From the NCBI RefSeq assembly GCF_014698995.1, contig NZ_JACWZZ010000002.1, positions 558,001-622,000 of the forward strand: DNA of 64,000 bases, given 5' to 3'. Shown here piece by piece: positions 48,938-58,379 of this stretch. The position numbers were made by a program, and so were the translations under genes. The DNA is from Hymenobacter duratus (lineage in GTDB: Bacteria > Bacteroidota > Bacteroidia > Cytophagales > Hymenobacteraceae). The first letter of the stretch is position 1. Each line of letters starts with the position of its first letter. A model generated the notes under the pieces. It was not told the origin of the DNA, made no database searches, and saw only the letters and a list, made by a program, of their open reading frames with translations.

Positions 48938-48997
48938 TGCTTTTGATGGAATGAGAAGCCCTGTTTAGCCGTTACCTTTACAGTTCATTTACCTGCA

Positions 48998-50230
48998 ATG
49001 CGCGTACTACACACCGCCGACTGGCACCTGGGCCAGCGCTTTATCAGCGGCCACGAACGAACCGACGAGCACCGTCATTTTCTGGAGTGGCTGGTGCAGA
49101 CGGTGCGCGAGCAGCACGTGGAAGTGCTGGTAGTGGCCGGCGACATTTTCGATACCGGTTCGCCCTCCAACCAGGCACTGGAGCTGTATTACAGCTTTCT
49201 GCTTGGCATGCAGAACACCGGCTGCCGCGACATAGTGGTGGTTGGCGGCAACCACGACTCGCCGGCCACGCTCAACGCCCCGGCCCGGTTGCTGCGCCAT
49301 CTGCGCGTGCATGTGGTAGGTTGTGTGCCCGAGTGCTTTGAGGAGCAGGTGCTGGTGCTGGACGATGCCGCCGGCAAACCCGGCCTAGTAGTATGCGCCG
49401 TGCCTTTCCTGCGCGACCGGGACGTGCGCCTTTCCGTGCCCGGCGAAACAGCCGAGGAGCGCGAAGCCCGCATCAAGCAGGGCATTGCCGACCACTACCT
49501 GCGCCTTTCGGAAATAGAGCAGGTGTGGCAGCTGAAAGATTTGGGGCTGCCCGTGCTGGCTACCGGCCACCTCTACGCCGCCGGCGCCGCCCCGTCGGAT
49601 TCCGAGCGCACGATTCATGTCGGCAATCTGGGCCAGGTTACGGCCGACCATTTCCCGGTGGTGTTCGACTACGTGGCGCTGGGCCACCTGCACCGCCCGC
49701 AGCGGGTGGGCGGCCGGGAGCATATCCGCTATTCCGGCTCCCCCATCCCGCTTTCCTTCTCCGAAATTGACCATCCCAAGGAAGTGCTGCTACTCGACTT
49801 CGAGAGCGGCAAGCTGGCGGCGCTGCAAAGCCTGCCGGTGCCAGGGGCGCGGCGGCTGCTGCGCTTCCACGGCACGCTTGATGAGGTAACGACGGGCCTC
49901 ACCACCTACGACAACGCCGGCTATCTGCTGCCCGCCTGGGCCGATGTGCAGATTCACTCGGAGCTGACGCAGCTGGAAGTCGCCGACGCGTTGCTTGCCG
50001 TCATTCAGGCCCTGGACCGCCAGCAGCTCGAAGTGCTGGCGCGCCGTCATTTCCGCCTCGTGAAGCTCCGGGCTCTCGGGCAGGAGGACGAAGAAGCCGA
50101 CGCCCCGCTCACGCGCAGCCTCCACGATTTTACGGAGCGGGAAGTGTTTGAGCAGCGCCTCGAAGCTGAACCCGAAGCCAGCCGCGCCGAGCTGCTGCGC
50201 ACCTTCGACGAGCTACTGGAACGAATGTAG
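48998..50230 (+). CDS. sbcD: SbcD-type nuclease subunit of the SbcCD complex
   Basis: This 410-residue protein is the Mre11-like nuclease partner of SbcC. Metal-binding motifs are in place: D8-x-H10 (HTADWHLGQ), D49 (VVAGDIFD), N85-H86-D87 (VGGNHDSP) and GHLH near residue 228. The complex cuts hairpins and protein-blocked DNA ends. The expected partner sbcC is not adjacent; it starts at 60745, about 10.5 kb away, in the same direction. sbcD is followed by the SNF2 gene. Confidence 0.95.
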   Translation: MRVLHTADWHLGQRFISGHERTDEHRHFLEWLVQTVREQHVEVLVVAGDIFDTGSPSNQALELYYSFLLGMQNTGCRDIVVVGGNHDSPATLNAPARLLRHLRVHVVGCVPECFEEQVLVLDDAAGKPGLVVCAVPFLRDRDVRLSVPGETAEEREARIKQGIADHYLRLSEIEQVWQLKDLGLPVLATGHLYAAGAAPSDSERTIHVGNLGQVTADHFPVVFDYVALGHLHRPQRVGGREHIRYSGSPIPLSFSEIDHPKEVLLLDFESGKLAALQSLPVPGARRLLRFHGTLDEVTTGLTTYDNAGYLLPAWADVQIHSELTQLEVADALLAVIQALDRQQLEVLARRHFRLVKLRALGQEDEEADAPLTRSLHDFTEREVFEQRLEAEPEASRAELLRTFDELLERM

Positions 50231-50329
50231 ATGCGCAGCAGGCCCTAGCAACTGCCGCTGCGCGGGAGCCAGACGGCCGGGCGGCGCGTATCTTTACCTG
50301 ACGTGCGGAAGCCTGCCGCCGCCTTCTGC

Positions 50330-53300
50330 ATGCCGATTTCCTCGTCGCCTCATCCGCACCAGTATCTTTTGCCCAACCTGACTGTGGCGGAGCTGACCAA
50401 CGCCGTTGTCTGGCTGCATTGTGCTTCGCTGCCCGAGGCTGATTCCCGTACGCTGGCGGCCATTCAGCCCGAAACGCTGGAGCCGAACCACGGTATCTTT
50501 AGCAGCACCAGCCAAGCAGCTGGCACTCTACATTTTCCTACTGTGGAAGTGCAGCAGCTGGATGGAAATCTGCTGGTTTCCTGCGCCTGTACTACGCCCA
50601 AAACTACCCTGTGCGAGCATCAGGCAGCGGTGCTGCTGAGCATTCTGCACCGCAAAGAGCTGCGGCTGTTTTTCGATCAGCAGGCCCGTAACCAGCACCT
50701 GCGCGCCGCCGCCCGCGACTATGGCCTGGAGCAGGCTGCTGATCTGGACGCGCATTTTGAGTTGACGTATGTCCGCCCGGCGTCCGTGACGGTAGCGCCC
50801 CGGCAGGCAGCGTTGTATCCCGTCACGGCGGCGGCAAACCAAGAGTTGATAGCTCAGTTACTACCGCCGAAGTCTGCGCCGCTTATTGCACCGGCGGGTA
50901 GCCGGCAACTGCTGGTACTGGGCCGCCATAAGTACTACGGGCACCTGACGCTACAACTGGCCGAGGCGGCGCTTACGGCTACAGGCAAGGTCAAAAACCC
51001 CATCAGCCCCCTTCATCCGCTGGAAGGCATCTGGCAGCTGCAGAGCGCAGAGGAAATTAAATTTTACACGGCCGTAGCGCATTTCCAGCGCAACTTCGAG
51101 GACACCCGCTCGGTGGCCACCCTCAACGCATTGCGGGCCGTGGTGCAGAATCCGGCCGGGGTAGCTTTCTACACGCACAACGCTACTATTTCTGATAACA
51201 TCACGGCCCAGTCTATCAGTCCCGTGCAGCTCCGTACTGCCCGCACCGAGCTGCGGCTGACCGTCACCCAGCGAGGCGACTATTACGACGTGAGTGGCAA
51301 GCTGCTGCTCCACGACCAGCCCCACGACCTTCAGGCCCTCACCATCCGCTACGAGTATTTTGTGGCGACACCGGAAGCGCTGTACTTGCTCGAGGATGTG
51401 GCGGTGTGGCGGGTTGTAGAGTTTTTTCAGAAGCGCAACAACACCCTCCTGATTCACCGGAGCAAGTTTCCGGAGTTTCAGCGGGACGTGCTGGCCAATC
51501 TGGAGGACCGCCTGCACATTAGCTACGGCCACCTGCGTCCGGCCACGCCCGAGCAGCGCGCAGCCAGCGGATTCGATACGCCCCCGGAGCTCCTGCTGTA
51601 CCTTTCAGATGCCGGTCCGAGCGTGGAGCTGCTGCCGGTGATGCGCTACGGCCCGAAGGAAGTATCCATACTCTCGCGGCGGCAGCTGCATGCCGTAGAT
51701 GAGTTGAGCCGGCCTTTTGTGCTGGCGCGGGATGCGAATGCCGAGGACCGGTTTGTGGCGGCCTTACTAAAGCATTACCCCGAGTTTCGGGAGCAGCTGC
51801 AGCAGGAGGCATTATACGTGCCCAAAACGCAGTTTTTGCGGGAAGAATGGTTTCTGGAGGCTTTCGAGGACTGGCGCCGGGCAGGCATCACCATCCTGGG
51901 GTTCAATCAGCTGAAAAAGAACACCCTCAACCCGCACAAAGCCCGCATTACGGTACGCGTAACCGGCGAGACCAACTGGTTTGATACAGCTGTGGGCGTG
52001 CGGTTTGGCCAGCAGCAGGTGACGCTGCAGCACCTGCAGCAAGCCGTGCGCAACAAGCGTCGCTACGTACAGCTCGACGACGGTACGCGCGGCATTCTGC
52101 CCCAGGAGTGGATGAAGAAATTTGCGGCCTGGTTTGCCGCCGGCCACGTCGAGGATGACCGGATTCGCACGCCCAACATCAGCTTCGCCACCCTCGCCGA
52201 GCTTTATGACGCTGAAGCATTGGCGCCCTCCGCACAGGCCCAACTGGCCCGCTACCGCGCCGCCGCTGCCGACTTCACCGGCATTGCGCCGGTAATGGTG
52301 CCGGCCGGCCTGCAAGCCACGTTGCGCGAATACCAGCGGCAAGGCCTCAACTGGCTCAACTTCCTCGACACCTTCCATTTCGGGGGCTGCCTGGCCGATG
52401 ATATGGGCCTGGGCAAAACAGTGCAGGTGCTGGCCTTCCTGCTGCATCTGCGTGAAAAGGGACACACGGCGGCCAATTTGGTGGTGGTGCCGGCGTCGCT
52501 GATATTCAACTGGCAGGCGGAGGCAGAGAAATTTGCGCCTTCGTTGCGGATACATGCGGTGCAGGGTGCGGGGCGCGGCCAGAAGGCGCCGGATTTCGAC
52601 GCTTATGACATCGTCCTAGTTACCTACAACACCATGGTATCCGACATCCAGTGGCTGCGCGACTACCGCTTCAACTACGTGGTGCTGGACGAGGCGCAGG
52701 CCATCAAAAACCCCGACTCGCAGCGCTACCGGGCCGCCTGCCTGCTGCAGGCCCGCAACCGCCTCGTGCTGACGGGCACACCCGTCGAAAACAGCACTTA
52801 TGACCTATACGGGCAGCTTTCCTTCGCGTGCCCCGGTTTGCTGGGCAGCCGCCAGCACTTCCAGGACCAGTTTGCGGCTCCCATCGACAAGTTCAAGGAT
52901 GGCCGACACGCGCAGGCGCTGCAGCGCAAAATCAGCCCGTTTGTGCTGCGCCGCACCAAGGCCCAGGTAGCAACGGAGCTGCCCGCCAAAACAGAGATGG
53001 TGCTCTATTGCGAAATGGGCGCCGGGCAGCGCCGCATCTACGAGGCCTGCCGCCAGGAGTTCCGGGCCCGGCTGCTGGGCCAGCACCCCGACTCGCCCCG
53101 CAAAAACAGCGCGCACATTCTGCAGGGGCTCACCCGCCTGCGCCAGATCTGCAACGCCCCCGCTCTCCTTGCTGATGCCGAATCGTACGGGTCAGAATCG
53201 GCGAAGCTGGCGGTGCTGCTGGAGGAAATCGAGAGCAAGGCGCCGCAGCACAAGCTCCTGGTTTTCTCGCAGTTCGTCGGGATGCTCGATTTGATTCGGC

Positions 53301-53701
53301 CGGAGCTGGAACGGCGCGGCATCGGCTACCAGCAGCTCACGGGCCAGACGCGCAACCGGGCCGCTGCCGTGCGGGCGTTTCAGGAAGACGATTCGGTGCG
53401 CGTATTCCTGATTTCGCTGAAAGCAGGCGGCGTGGGCCTCAACCTCACCGCCGCCGACTACGTGTACCTCGTGGACCCGTGGTGGAATCCGGCCGCTGAA
53501 AACCAGGCCATTGACCGCGCCCACCGCCTCGGCCAGCAGAACAAGGTGGTGGCCGTGCGCCTCATCTGCCCCGATACGATTGAGGACAAAATCAGAAAGC
53601 TGCAGGAAGCCAAACAGGAGCTGGCGCATGACCTCATCAAAACCGACGCGTCATTGTTAAAGTCGCTCACGCCGCAGGAGTTGCTGGAGTTGCTGGGATG
53701 A
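50330..53701 (+). CDS. SWIM zinc-finger SNF2-family helicase
   Basis: From the ATG at 50330 this is 1123 residues. A SWIM zinc finger (about 75-100: CACTTPKTTLCEH) precedes a large N-terminal region, then the SNF2 ATPase with Walker A LADDMGLGKTVQ (near 687), DEAQ box VLDEAQAIKNP (near 786) and LVLTGTPVENS, and the helicase C-terminal lobe (about 960-1085) with LKAGGVGLNL and WWNPAAENQAIDRAHRLGQ. Such proteins are dsDNA translocases; the SWIM domain binds DNA or protein. It begins 99 bases after sbcD on the same strand, which hints at a joint role in DNA-end processing. An in-frame GTG at 50303 is an alternative start. Confidence 0.94.
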   Translation: MPISSSPHPHQYLLPNLTVAELTNAVVWLHCASLPEADSRTLAAIQPETLEPNHGIFSSTSQAAGTLHFPTVEVQQLDGNLLVSCACTTPKTTLCEHQAAVLLSILHRKELRLFFDQQARNQHLRAAARDYGLEQAADLDAHFELTYVRPASVTVAPRQAALYPVTAAANQELIAQLLPPKSAPLIAPAGSRQLLVLGRHKYYGHLTLQLAEAALTATGKVKNPISPLHPLEGIWQLQSAEEIKFYTAVAHFQRNFEDTRSVATLNALRAVVQNPAGVAFYTHNATISDNITAQSISPVQLRTARTELRLTVTQRGDYYDVSGKLLLHDQPHDLQALTIRYEYFVATPEALYLLEDVAVWRVVEFFQKRNNTLLIHRSKFPEFQRDVLANLEDRLHISYGHLRPATPEQRAASGFDTPPELLLYLSDAGPSVELLPVMRYGPKEVSILSRRQLHAVDELSRPFVLARDANAEDRFVAALLKHYPEFREQLQQEALYVPKTQFLREEWFLEAFEDWRRAGITILGFNQLKKNTLNPHKARITVRVTGETNWFDTAVGVRFGQQQVTLQHLQQAVRNKRRYVQLDDGTRGILPQEWMKKFAAWFAAGHVEDDRIRTPNISFATLAELYDAEALAPSAQAQLARYRAAAADFTGIAPVMVPAGLQATLREYQRQGLNWLNFLDTFHFGGCLADDMGLGKTVQVLAFLLHLREKGHTAANLVVVPASLIFNWQAEAEKFAPSLRIHAVQGAGRGQKAPDFDAYDIVLVTYNTMVSDIQWLRDYRFNYVVLDEAQAIKNPDSQRYRAACLLQARNRLVLTGTPVENSTYDLYGQLSFACPGLLGSRQHFQDQFAAPIDKFKDGRHAQALQRKISPFVLRRTKAQVATELPAKTEMVLYCEMGAGQRRIYEACRQEFRARLLGQHPDSPRKNSAHILQGLTRLRQICNAPALLADAESYGSESAKLAVLLEEIESKAPQHKLLVFSQFVGMLDLIRPELERRGIGYQQLTGQTRNRAAAVRAFQEDDSVRVFLISLKAGGVGLNLTAADYVYLVDPWWNPAAENQAIDRAHRLGQQNKVVAVRLICPDTIEDKIRKLQEAKQELAHDLIKTDASLLKSLTPQELLELLG

Positions 53702-53719
53702 TGCTGTAGTGAATGGGGG

Positions 53720-53779
53720 TTGCCCCCGCCCCTTGTGGGCCGGTGACAAAGGGTTTCGTTCAACGGCGGGCGGGGGCAA
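53720..53779. repeat. REP-like GC-rich inverted repeat
   Basis: TTGCCCCCGCCC (53720-53731) pairs with GGGCGGGGGCAA (53768-53779) around a 36-base loop. A further GCCCCGCCCCTAC follows to 53792. It sits just past the SNF2 stop and looks like a dispersed, mobile-type intergenic palindrome, but only one copy is in this window. Confidence 0.5.
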
Positions 53780-53876
53780 GCCCCGCCCCTACACCAATCT
53801 GGGGTGCCGCAATTTTCCTCAACCCCTCACACCTGAGTTGCGTTAGAGCCTTTACACCATTTTTCCCTTGTCAATC

Positions 53877-54110
53877 ATGAGTATATTTGGTTCTGACCGC
53901 CCGAGCGGTTCACTTGGTGGCCTGATTTCGGGCCTGTTTGGGGGACGCACTGCCGTTAACCCTACTACCGGAACATATGACACGCCTGCTCGCTCCGGCG
54001 GAAGCCGTAAGCTGCTAGGCGGTGCGCTGCTAGCGGCGGGTGCTGCCTACCTCTACAGCCGCAACAAGAACAGAAACGCCAGCACGCCCAGCTTCACCGG
54101 CAACAAATAG
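53877..54110 (+). CDS. Small Gly-rich hypothetical protein with a C-terminal helix
   Basis: This 77-residue protein begins MSIFGSDRPSGSLGGLISG (ATG at 53877; a TTG at 53868 is in frame). A Gly/Ser-rich head leads to one hydrophobic helix (about 44-62, KLLGGALLAAGAAYLYS) and a basic tail. It resembles small membrane or glycine-zipper proteins seen in Hymenobacter, function unknown. It ends at a terminator shared with the VOC gene. Confidence 0.65.
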   Translation: MSIFGSDRPSGSLGGLISGLFGGRTAVNPTTGTYDTPARSGGSRKLLGGALLAAGAAYLYSRNKNRNASTPSFTGNK

Positions 54111-54130
54111 AGTAGCTACCAAAGCAACTC

Positions 54131-54176
54131 AAAACGCCCCGCTCCACTCCAGTTCAGACGTGAAGCGGGGCGTTTT
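54131..54176. terminator. Bidirectional terminator before the VOC gene
   Basis: A 13-bp stem (54131-54143 with 54164-54176), a 20-base loop and A4/T4 ends separate convergent genes. Confidence 0.85.
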
Positions 54177-54194
54177 GCTATCTGGCTGCTACTG

Positions 54195-54617
54195 CTAAAC
54201 AGGTTCCCACAGTTCCAGTTTGTTGCCGTCCGCGTCCATGATGTGCACGAACTTGCCGTAGTCGTAGCTGGCAATGTCATCCAGCACGGTTACGCCGTTG
54301 GCTTTTAGCTGCGCCACCAGCCCTTCAATGTTCTGTACCCGGTAGTTGATCATGAACTCCTTAGCGGAAGGCACGAAATAGTCGCTCCCTTTCTGGAAGG
54401 GGCTCCACTGAAGCGAGTTTACTTCCTCGGGCCGCTCCACGTTTCTGTATTCAAACGTCGAGCCCCAGTCGTTGACTTCCAGCCCCAGGTTTTTGGCGTA
54501 CCACTCTCTCATTTCCTGCGGATTGTCAGAGAAAAAGAAAATACCGCCGATACCCGTCACCTTGGGTGTAATGTCGTTAGACACCGGGGTATTTACTATG
54601 TTTTTTTGCTCGGCCAT
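54195..54617 (-). CDS. VOC (glyoxalase/bleomycin-resistance) family protein
   Basis: This 140-residue protein has the paired beta-alpha-beta-beta-beta pattern: GIGGIFFFSDNPQEMREWYAKNLGL near residues 22-47 (shown in part) and, in the second half, GKFVHIMDADGNKLELWEP. The motif GN-x-LELWEP at the end carries a metal-ligand Glu. No His ligand is visible where canonical glyoxalase I has it, so the activity is unknown. The first 20 residues are a disordered extension. The upstream region to about 54745 is AT-rich. Confidence 0.88.
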   Translation of the reverse strand: MAEQKNIVNTPVSNDITPKVTGIGGIFFFSDNPQEMREWYAKNLGLEVNDWGSTFEYRNVERPEEVNSLQWSPFQKGSDYFVPSAKEFMINYRVQNIEGLVAQLKANGVTVLDDIASYDYGKFVHIMDADGNKLELWEPV

Positions 54618-54745
54618 TTTTGATATGATTTAATGCATGAAGTCTCAGCATGCGCGGCTAAGCACGAGTTACTGTACACTATACTCGCGCCATCTGGGGC
54701 TTTAATAATCTCAGCCTGACTAAAAACCCAAAAGTTGACCCGCTC

Positions 54746-54991
54746 TTAATCCAGTATCAAATCGGTAATACGAATCCAAAGAGAGTTCTTGATGGGATTA
54801 TGATTCTCTAATCCATAATCGTCTATACTTTGCTCGAACAATACCAATACCCTCCCGTCAAAATCATCATTTGTCTCAATGATTTTTCCCCTTTTACCTA
54901 TTAGTTGCCAATAATTCTCTCTTGCCTCGATGTCCTCACCAGCCACTGCTGTTCCAAGGAAAGATATCATTCTTACCATTACGTCCTTCAT
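54746..54991 (-). CDS. Small AT-rich orphan protein
   Basis: From the ATG at 54991 this is 81 residues (a TTG at 55072 would give 108). It begins MKDVMVRMISFLGTAVAGED and has a mixed alpha/beta middle (RENYWQLIGKRGKIIETND) and an acidic, polar end (KNSLWIRITDLILD). The base composition is distinctly lower in G+C than the flanking genes, as with the orphan genes at 57-60 kb. I do not recognise the family; the size and style resemble cytoplasmic immunity-type proteins. It follows the GH92 gene by about 110 bases. Confidence 0.5.
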   Translation of the reverse strand: MKDVMVRMISFLGTAVAGEDIEARENYWQLIGKRGKIIETNDDFDGRVLVLFEQSIDDYGLENHNPIKNSLWIRITDLILD

Positions 54992-55098
54992 GATGCTTTC
55001 AGCACTGAGGTGCTCCACAATAAAGATGTTAAGCCTTTGGCTCCCAGTTGGAAGCAATTTCAGGAAATCCAAAACCTGCTTCTACAACCCTCTCCTCC

Positions 55099-57396
55099 TC
55101 ACGGCTTCCCCGCCATTGTAAATACCAACTCCCCGCCCTTCACCACATCGGCATATTGCAGGAACGGGCGGGTGAGCTTCTGGCCGTTGAGGCGGGCTTC
55201 CTTCACGTAAACGTTTCTGTCGCTCTGGTTTTTGACGGTGATGCGGAAGGCGTTGCCGTTCTCTAGATTGATGGTGGCGCCGTACACGGCGGGGCTGCCG
55301 AGGGCGTATTCCGGCGAGCCGGGCGCTACGGGATAGAAACCCAGCGCCGAGAAGATGTACCAAGCCGACATCTGCCCGCAGTCGTCGTTGCCGCCGAGGC
55401 CGTCGGGGGTGGGGCGGTACATCTTGGGCAGAATCATCCGCACGCGGGCCTGGGTTTGGTAGGGCTGGCTGGTCCAGTTGTAGAGGTAGGCTACGTGGTG
55501 GGCGGGCTCATTGCCGTGCACGTAGTTACCGATGATACCGTCGCGGGTGATGTCCTCGGTTTCGGCGAAGAACTTGTCGGGCAGGTGCATGGTGAACAGC
55601 GAATCCAGGTGGGGCAGAAACTTCTTTTCGCCGCCCATCTTGGCAATGAGGGCGGCGGGGTCCTGGGGCACGTAGAGGCTGTAGTTCCAGGCGTTGCCCT
55701 CGATGAAGCCCTGGTCGTGGGTGCTCAGCACATCAAAGCGCGGGCGGAAGCTGCCGTCGGCCAGGCGGGGGCGCATGAAGTTGATGCGCGCGTCGTACAC
55801 GTTCTGCCAGTTCTGGGCGCGCTTGCTGAACTCGGCTTCAATGTCCGTCTTACCTAGCTTGCGGGCCAGCTGCGCAATGCACCAGTCATCGTAGGCGTAT
55901 TCCAGCGTCTTCGATACCGAGGCGCCGCTTTTGTCTTCGGGCACGTAGCCCAGCTGCTCGTAGAGGCCGATGCCGTCGTAGCGCTGCTGGTGGGCGGTGG
56001 TTACGCAGGCATCGAGGGCGCGCTGGGCCTGGTCGGCGGGCACCACGCCTTTGAGCACGGCATCCACTATCACGGGCACCGAGTGGTAGCCAATCATGCA
56101 CCAGTTTTCGTTGGCGTAGTGGCTCCAGATGGGCAGCATGTGCATCGTGCTCTGGTCGAAGTGGGCCAGCATCGACTGCACCATATCGGCGTTGCGCTTG
56201 GGTTGCAACAGGTTGTAGAGCGGGTGCAAAGCGCGGTAGGTGTCCCAGAGCGAAAACGAGGTGTAGTTGGTGAAGCCTTCGGCCTTGTGAATATTCTGGT
56301 CGAGGCCACGGTACTGGCCGTCCACGTCCATGTAGGTGGTGGGGCTGAGGGCGGCGTGGTACATGGCCGTGTAGAAATTCTCCTTGTCCACCCGTTTCGG
56401 CGACTCCACCACCACTTTGCTTAGCTCCTGCTGCCACAGCGCCTGCCCCGCCCGCTTCACCGCCTCGAAGTCCCAGCCCGGCACTTCGGCCCGCATGTTG
56501 CGCAACGCCCCCTCGGTGCTCACGCCCGACAACGCCATTTTCACCTTCACCTTCTCCCCGGCTGTGGTTTTGAAATCGAAGAACAAGCGCAGCTGCTCGC
56601 CGGCCAGCTCGGGGAAGTTCTTGGTTTGGTCGAAGCGGCCCCAGAAGCCGCGGTACACTTGTTTCTTGGACAAATTGCGGCTGCCGTAGCTCACGAACGG
56701 CTTCGAGAAGCTCATGGCGAAGTACTCGGTGCGGGTGCGCGCCCAGCCGTGGGTTTGGCGGTAGCCGGTCACGAGGGTGTCGTTTTCCACCCGCACAAAG
56801 GTCCAGACGTTCTTATCTGGGTAGTTGTAGATGCCGGCCGTGAGGTCCAGGATAATATGCGCCTGCTCGGACTGCGGAAACGTGTACTGGTGCATGCCCA
56901 CGCGGTTGGAGGCCGTCAGCTCGGCCACAATGTTGTGGTCGTCGAGTTTGACACGGTAGTAGGCGGGCTCGGCCACTTCGTTCTGGTGCGAAAACCGGGA
57001 GCGGAATCCTCGTTCCGGCTGGTCTGCGGTGCCGGGGTTGAGCTGGAGCGGGCCGGTGGTGGGCATCAGCAGAAAGTCGCCTAAATCGGAGTGGCCGGTA
57101 CCGCTAAAGTGGGTGTGCGAGAAACCGACGATGGTTTTATCGGCGTACTGGTAGCCGGCGCAGTACTCGTACACACGGGGGTTGTACTTGCCGTTTTGCT
57201 CGTAGCTCAGCGTGTCGGTATCGGGGGAGAGCTGCACCATACCGAAGGGCACCGTGGCGCCGGGGTACGTGTGCCCCATCCGGGCCGTGCCTACCAGCGG
57301 CTTGGCGTACTGCACCAGATTTTCGGTGGGCTTGGCTTTCTGGGCGAAGGTTGGAACGGTGGCGAGGAGCAGCGCAGCAAGCAGCAATAGTTTCAT
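55099..57396 (-). CDS. Glycoside hydrolase family 92 alpha-mannosidase
   Basis: This 765-residue secreted enzyme has a signal peptide (MKLLLLAALLLATVPTFAQ), an N-terminal beta-sandwich (about 27-260, beginning YAKPLVGTARMGHTYPGATVPFG in part) and an (alpha/alpha)6 catalytic domain (about 270-745). GH92 features include GFSHTHFSGTGHSD, SFSLWDTYRALHPL and GNEPAHHVAYLYNWT with the catalytic Glu, and GNDDCGQMSAWYIFSALGFYP. GH92 enzymes are calcium-dependent exo-alpha-1,2(1,3,6)-mannosidases. The leader and first codons are the best copy of a module repeated upstream at three other sites. Confidence 0.95.
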   Translation of the reverse strand: MKLLLLAALLLATVPTFAQKAKPTENLVQYAKPLVGTARMGHTYPGATVPFGMVQLSPDTDTLSYEQNGKYNPRVYEYCAGYQYADKTIVGFSHTHFSGTGHSDLGDFLLMPTTGPLQLNPGTADQPERGFRSRFSHQNEVAEPAYYRVKLDDHNIVAELTASNRVGMHQYTFPQSEQAHIILDLTAGIYNYPDKNVWTFVRVENDTLVTGYRQTHGWARTRTEYFAMSFSKPFVSYGSRNLSKKQVYRGFWGRFDQTKNFPELAGEQLRLFFDFKTTAGEKVKVKMALSGVSTEGALRNMRAEVPGWDFEAVKRAGQALWQQELSKVVVESPKRVDKENFYTAMYHAALSPTTYMDVDGQYRGLDQNIHKAEGFTNYTSFSLWDTYRALHPLYNLLQPKRNADMVQSMLAHFDQSTMHMLPIWSHYANENWCMIGYHSVPVIVDAVLKGVVPADQAQRALDACVTTAHQQRYDGIGLYEQLGYVPEDKSGASVSKTLEYAYDDWCIAQLARKLGKTDIEAEFSKRAQNWQNVYDARINFMRPRLADGSFRPRFDVLSTHDQGFIEGNAWNYSLYVPQDPAALIAKMGGEKKFLPHLDSLFTMHLPDKFFAETEDITRDGIIGNYVHGNEPAHHVAYLYNWTSQPYQTQARVRMILPKMYRPTPDGLGGNDDCGQMSAWYIFSALGFYPVAPGSPEYALGSPAVYGATINLENGNAFRITVKNQSDRNVYVKEARLNGQKLTRPFLQYADVVKGGELVFTMAGKP

Positions 57397-57431
57397 CAGC
57401 TTCAGGAGGGCGTTGAAGCTGGCAAGGTAGG
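57371..57431 (-). repeat. Promoter/leader/signal-start module, copy 1 (GH92)
   Basis: On the minus strand: CTACCTTGCCAG, a 20-odd-base leader, ATG and the first codons of the GH92 signal peptide. It is 61 bases long and matches copy 2 with four mismatches. Here it is the functional 5' end of the GH92 gene. Confidence 0.8.
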
Positions 57432-57453
57432 GAGGCAGGTAAACAAAACCTTG

Positions 57454-58299
57454 TCACTTGGCTATAGTGAGGTACAGTCTGCCAACATTATTCTCGCCCT
57501 TCAATACCTCCAGAATAAAACGTGGATTTTTATCCATAGGTATCCCAGATGCTAACAGCAACTTACGAGTGTCAATTCCTTTAAATTCATCTACTCCATA
57601 TTTACTAACGAATGATCTATACCCAACAGCCTCTATGTAAAGCTTCACTGTTAATACCGCATGAGCCTTATTCTTATATCGAGGAATAATATCTATTTCT
57701 GAAATCTGCTCCACTCGCAAAGGAAAATTCTCAGCATCTTTTCCCTGAAAAACAAATTCCATCTTCCATATCTCTGGTGTCAATTGTTCAGGAATCTGTC
57801 TGATAAATTCACCGTCTTTCCAATCCTCGGCATATAGCTGTTTTCCTCCTTCATCGAAGTACGTCCATCGGCCTATTTTTACACCACAATAGTGCCGTGT
57901 ACACAAATCCCCCCAATCGTTAGTTGAATTTTCTTTGTACTGTCCGCTGATTTTAATTTTACCGTTGGGATAATATATTTTCTCCCATCCAACAGGCGCA
58001 TCGGTATAGTAAACTCCTTCACGTAACAGCTGATTACTACCATTATATACCTTCAGAATACATGGACGGCAATTTTCCATATTTCGCCTCGCAAGCTGAA
58101 AACTATCATAAGTTAGCTTGTCGACTTTCTTATTCTCCACGATATAAATCCTCTCACCTTCTACCACGCGCGTCATCATGCTGACAGCAAAGAACTTCTT
58201 TGTGGCAAGGTCTTTATAAACCGTGCTGCTGGACGACTGGCCCTTTAAAAATCCGGCTGAGGCAAGACAGAAGAGGCAGGTGAAGAATATTAACTTCAT
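57454..58299 (-). CDS. Secreted AT-rich protein with MORN/YwqK-like repeats
   Basis: This 281-residue protein has a signal peptide (MKLIFFTCLFCLASAGFLKG) and a middle section (about 95-165) of strand-turn repeats such as GVYYTDAPVGWEKIYYPNG, KIKISGQYKENS and GRWTYFDEGGKQLYAEDW, similar to MORN/YwqK-type antitoxin-like repeats. The rest has no known domain. The gene is clearly AT-richer than its neighbours. It lies behind leader copy 2, whose leftover signal-start ORF (MKLLPLAALHHIL then TGA) overlaps this gene's ATG. Function unknown; an inserted or transferred gene is likely. Confidence 0.7.
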   Translation of the reverse strand: MKLIFFTCLFCLASAGFLKGQSSSSTVYKDLATKKFFAVSMMTRVVEGERIYIVENKKVDKLTYDSFQLARRNMENCRPCILKVYNGSNQLLREGVYYTDAPVGWEKIYYPNGKIKISGQYKENSTNDWGDLCTRHYCGVKIGRWTYFDEGGKQLYAEDWKDGEFIRQIPEQLTPEIWKMEFVFQGKDAENFPLRVEQISEIDIIPRYKNKAHAVLTVKLYIEAVGYRSFVSKYGVDEFKGIDTRKLLLASGIPMDKNPRFILEVLKGENNVGRLYLTIAK

Positions 58300-58311
58300 A
58301 AGATATGGTGC

Positions 58312-58372
58312 AGCGCGGCAAGCGGCAGTAGTTTCATCAGCTTCAGGGGGGCGTTGAAGCTGGCAAGGTAGG
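58312..58372 (-). repeat. Promoter/leader/signal-start module, copy 2
   Basis: Sixty-one bases match copy 1 with four mismatches, including CTACCTTGCCAG, the leader and ATGAAACTA. The short ORF it starts (13 codons) ends in TGA overlapping the next ATG at 58299. It begins a few bases after the stop of the previous gene (58380). Confidence 0.8.
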
Positions 58373-58379
58373 AATAACT

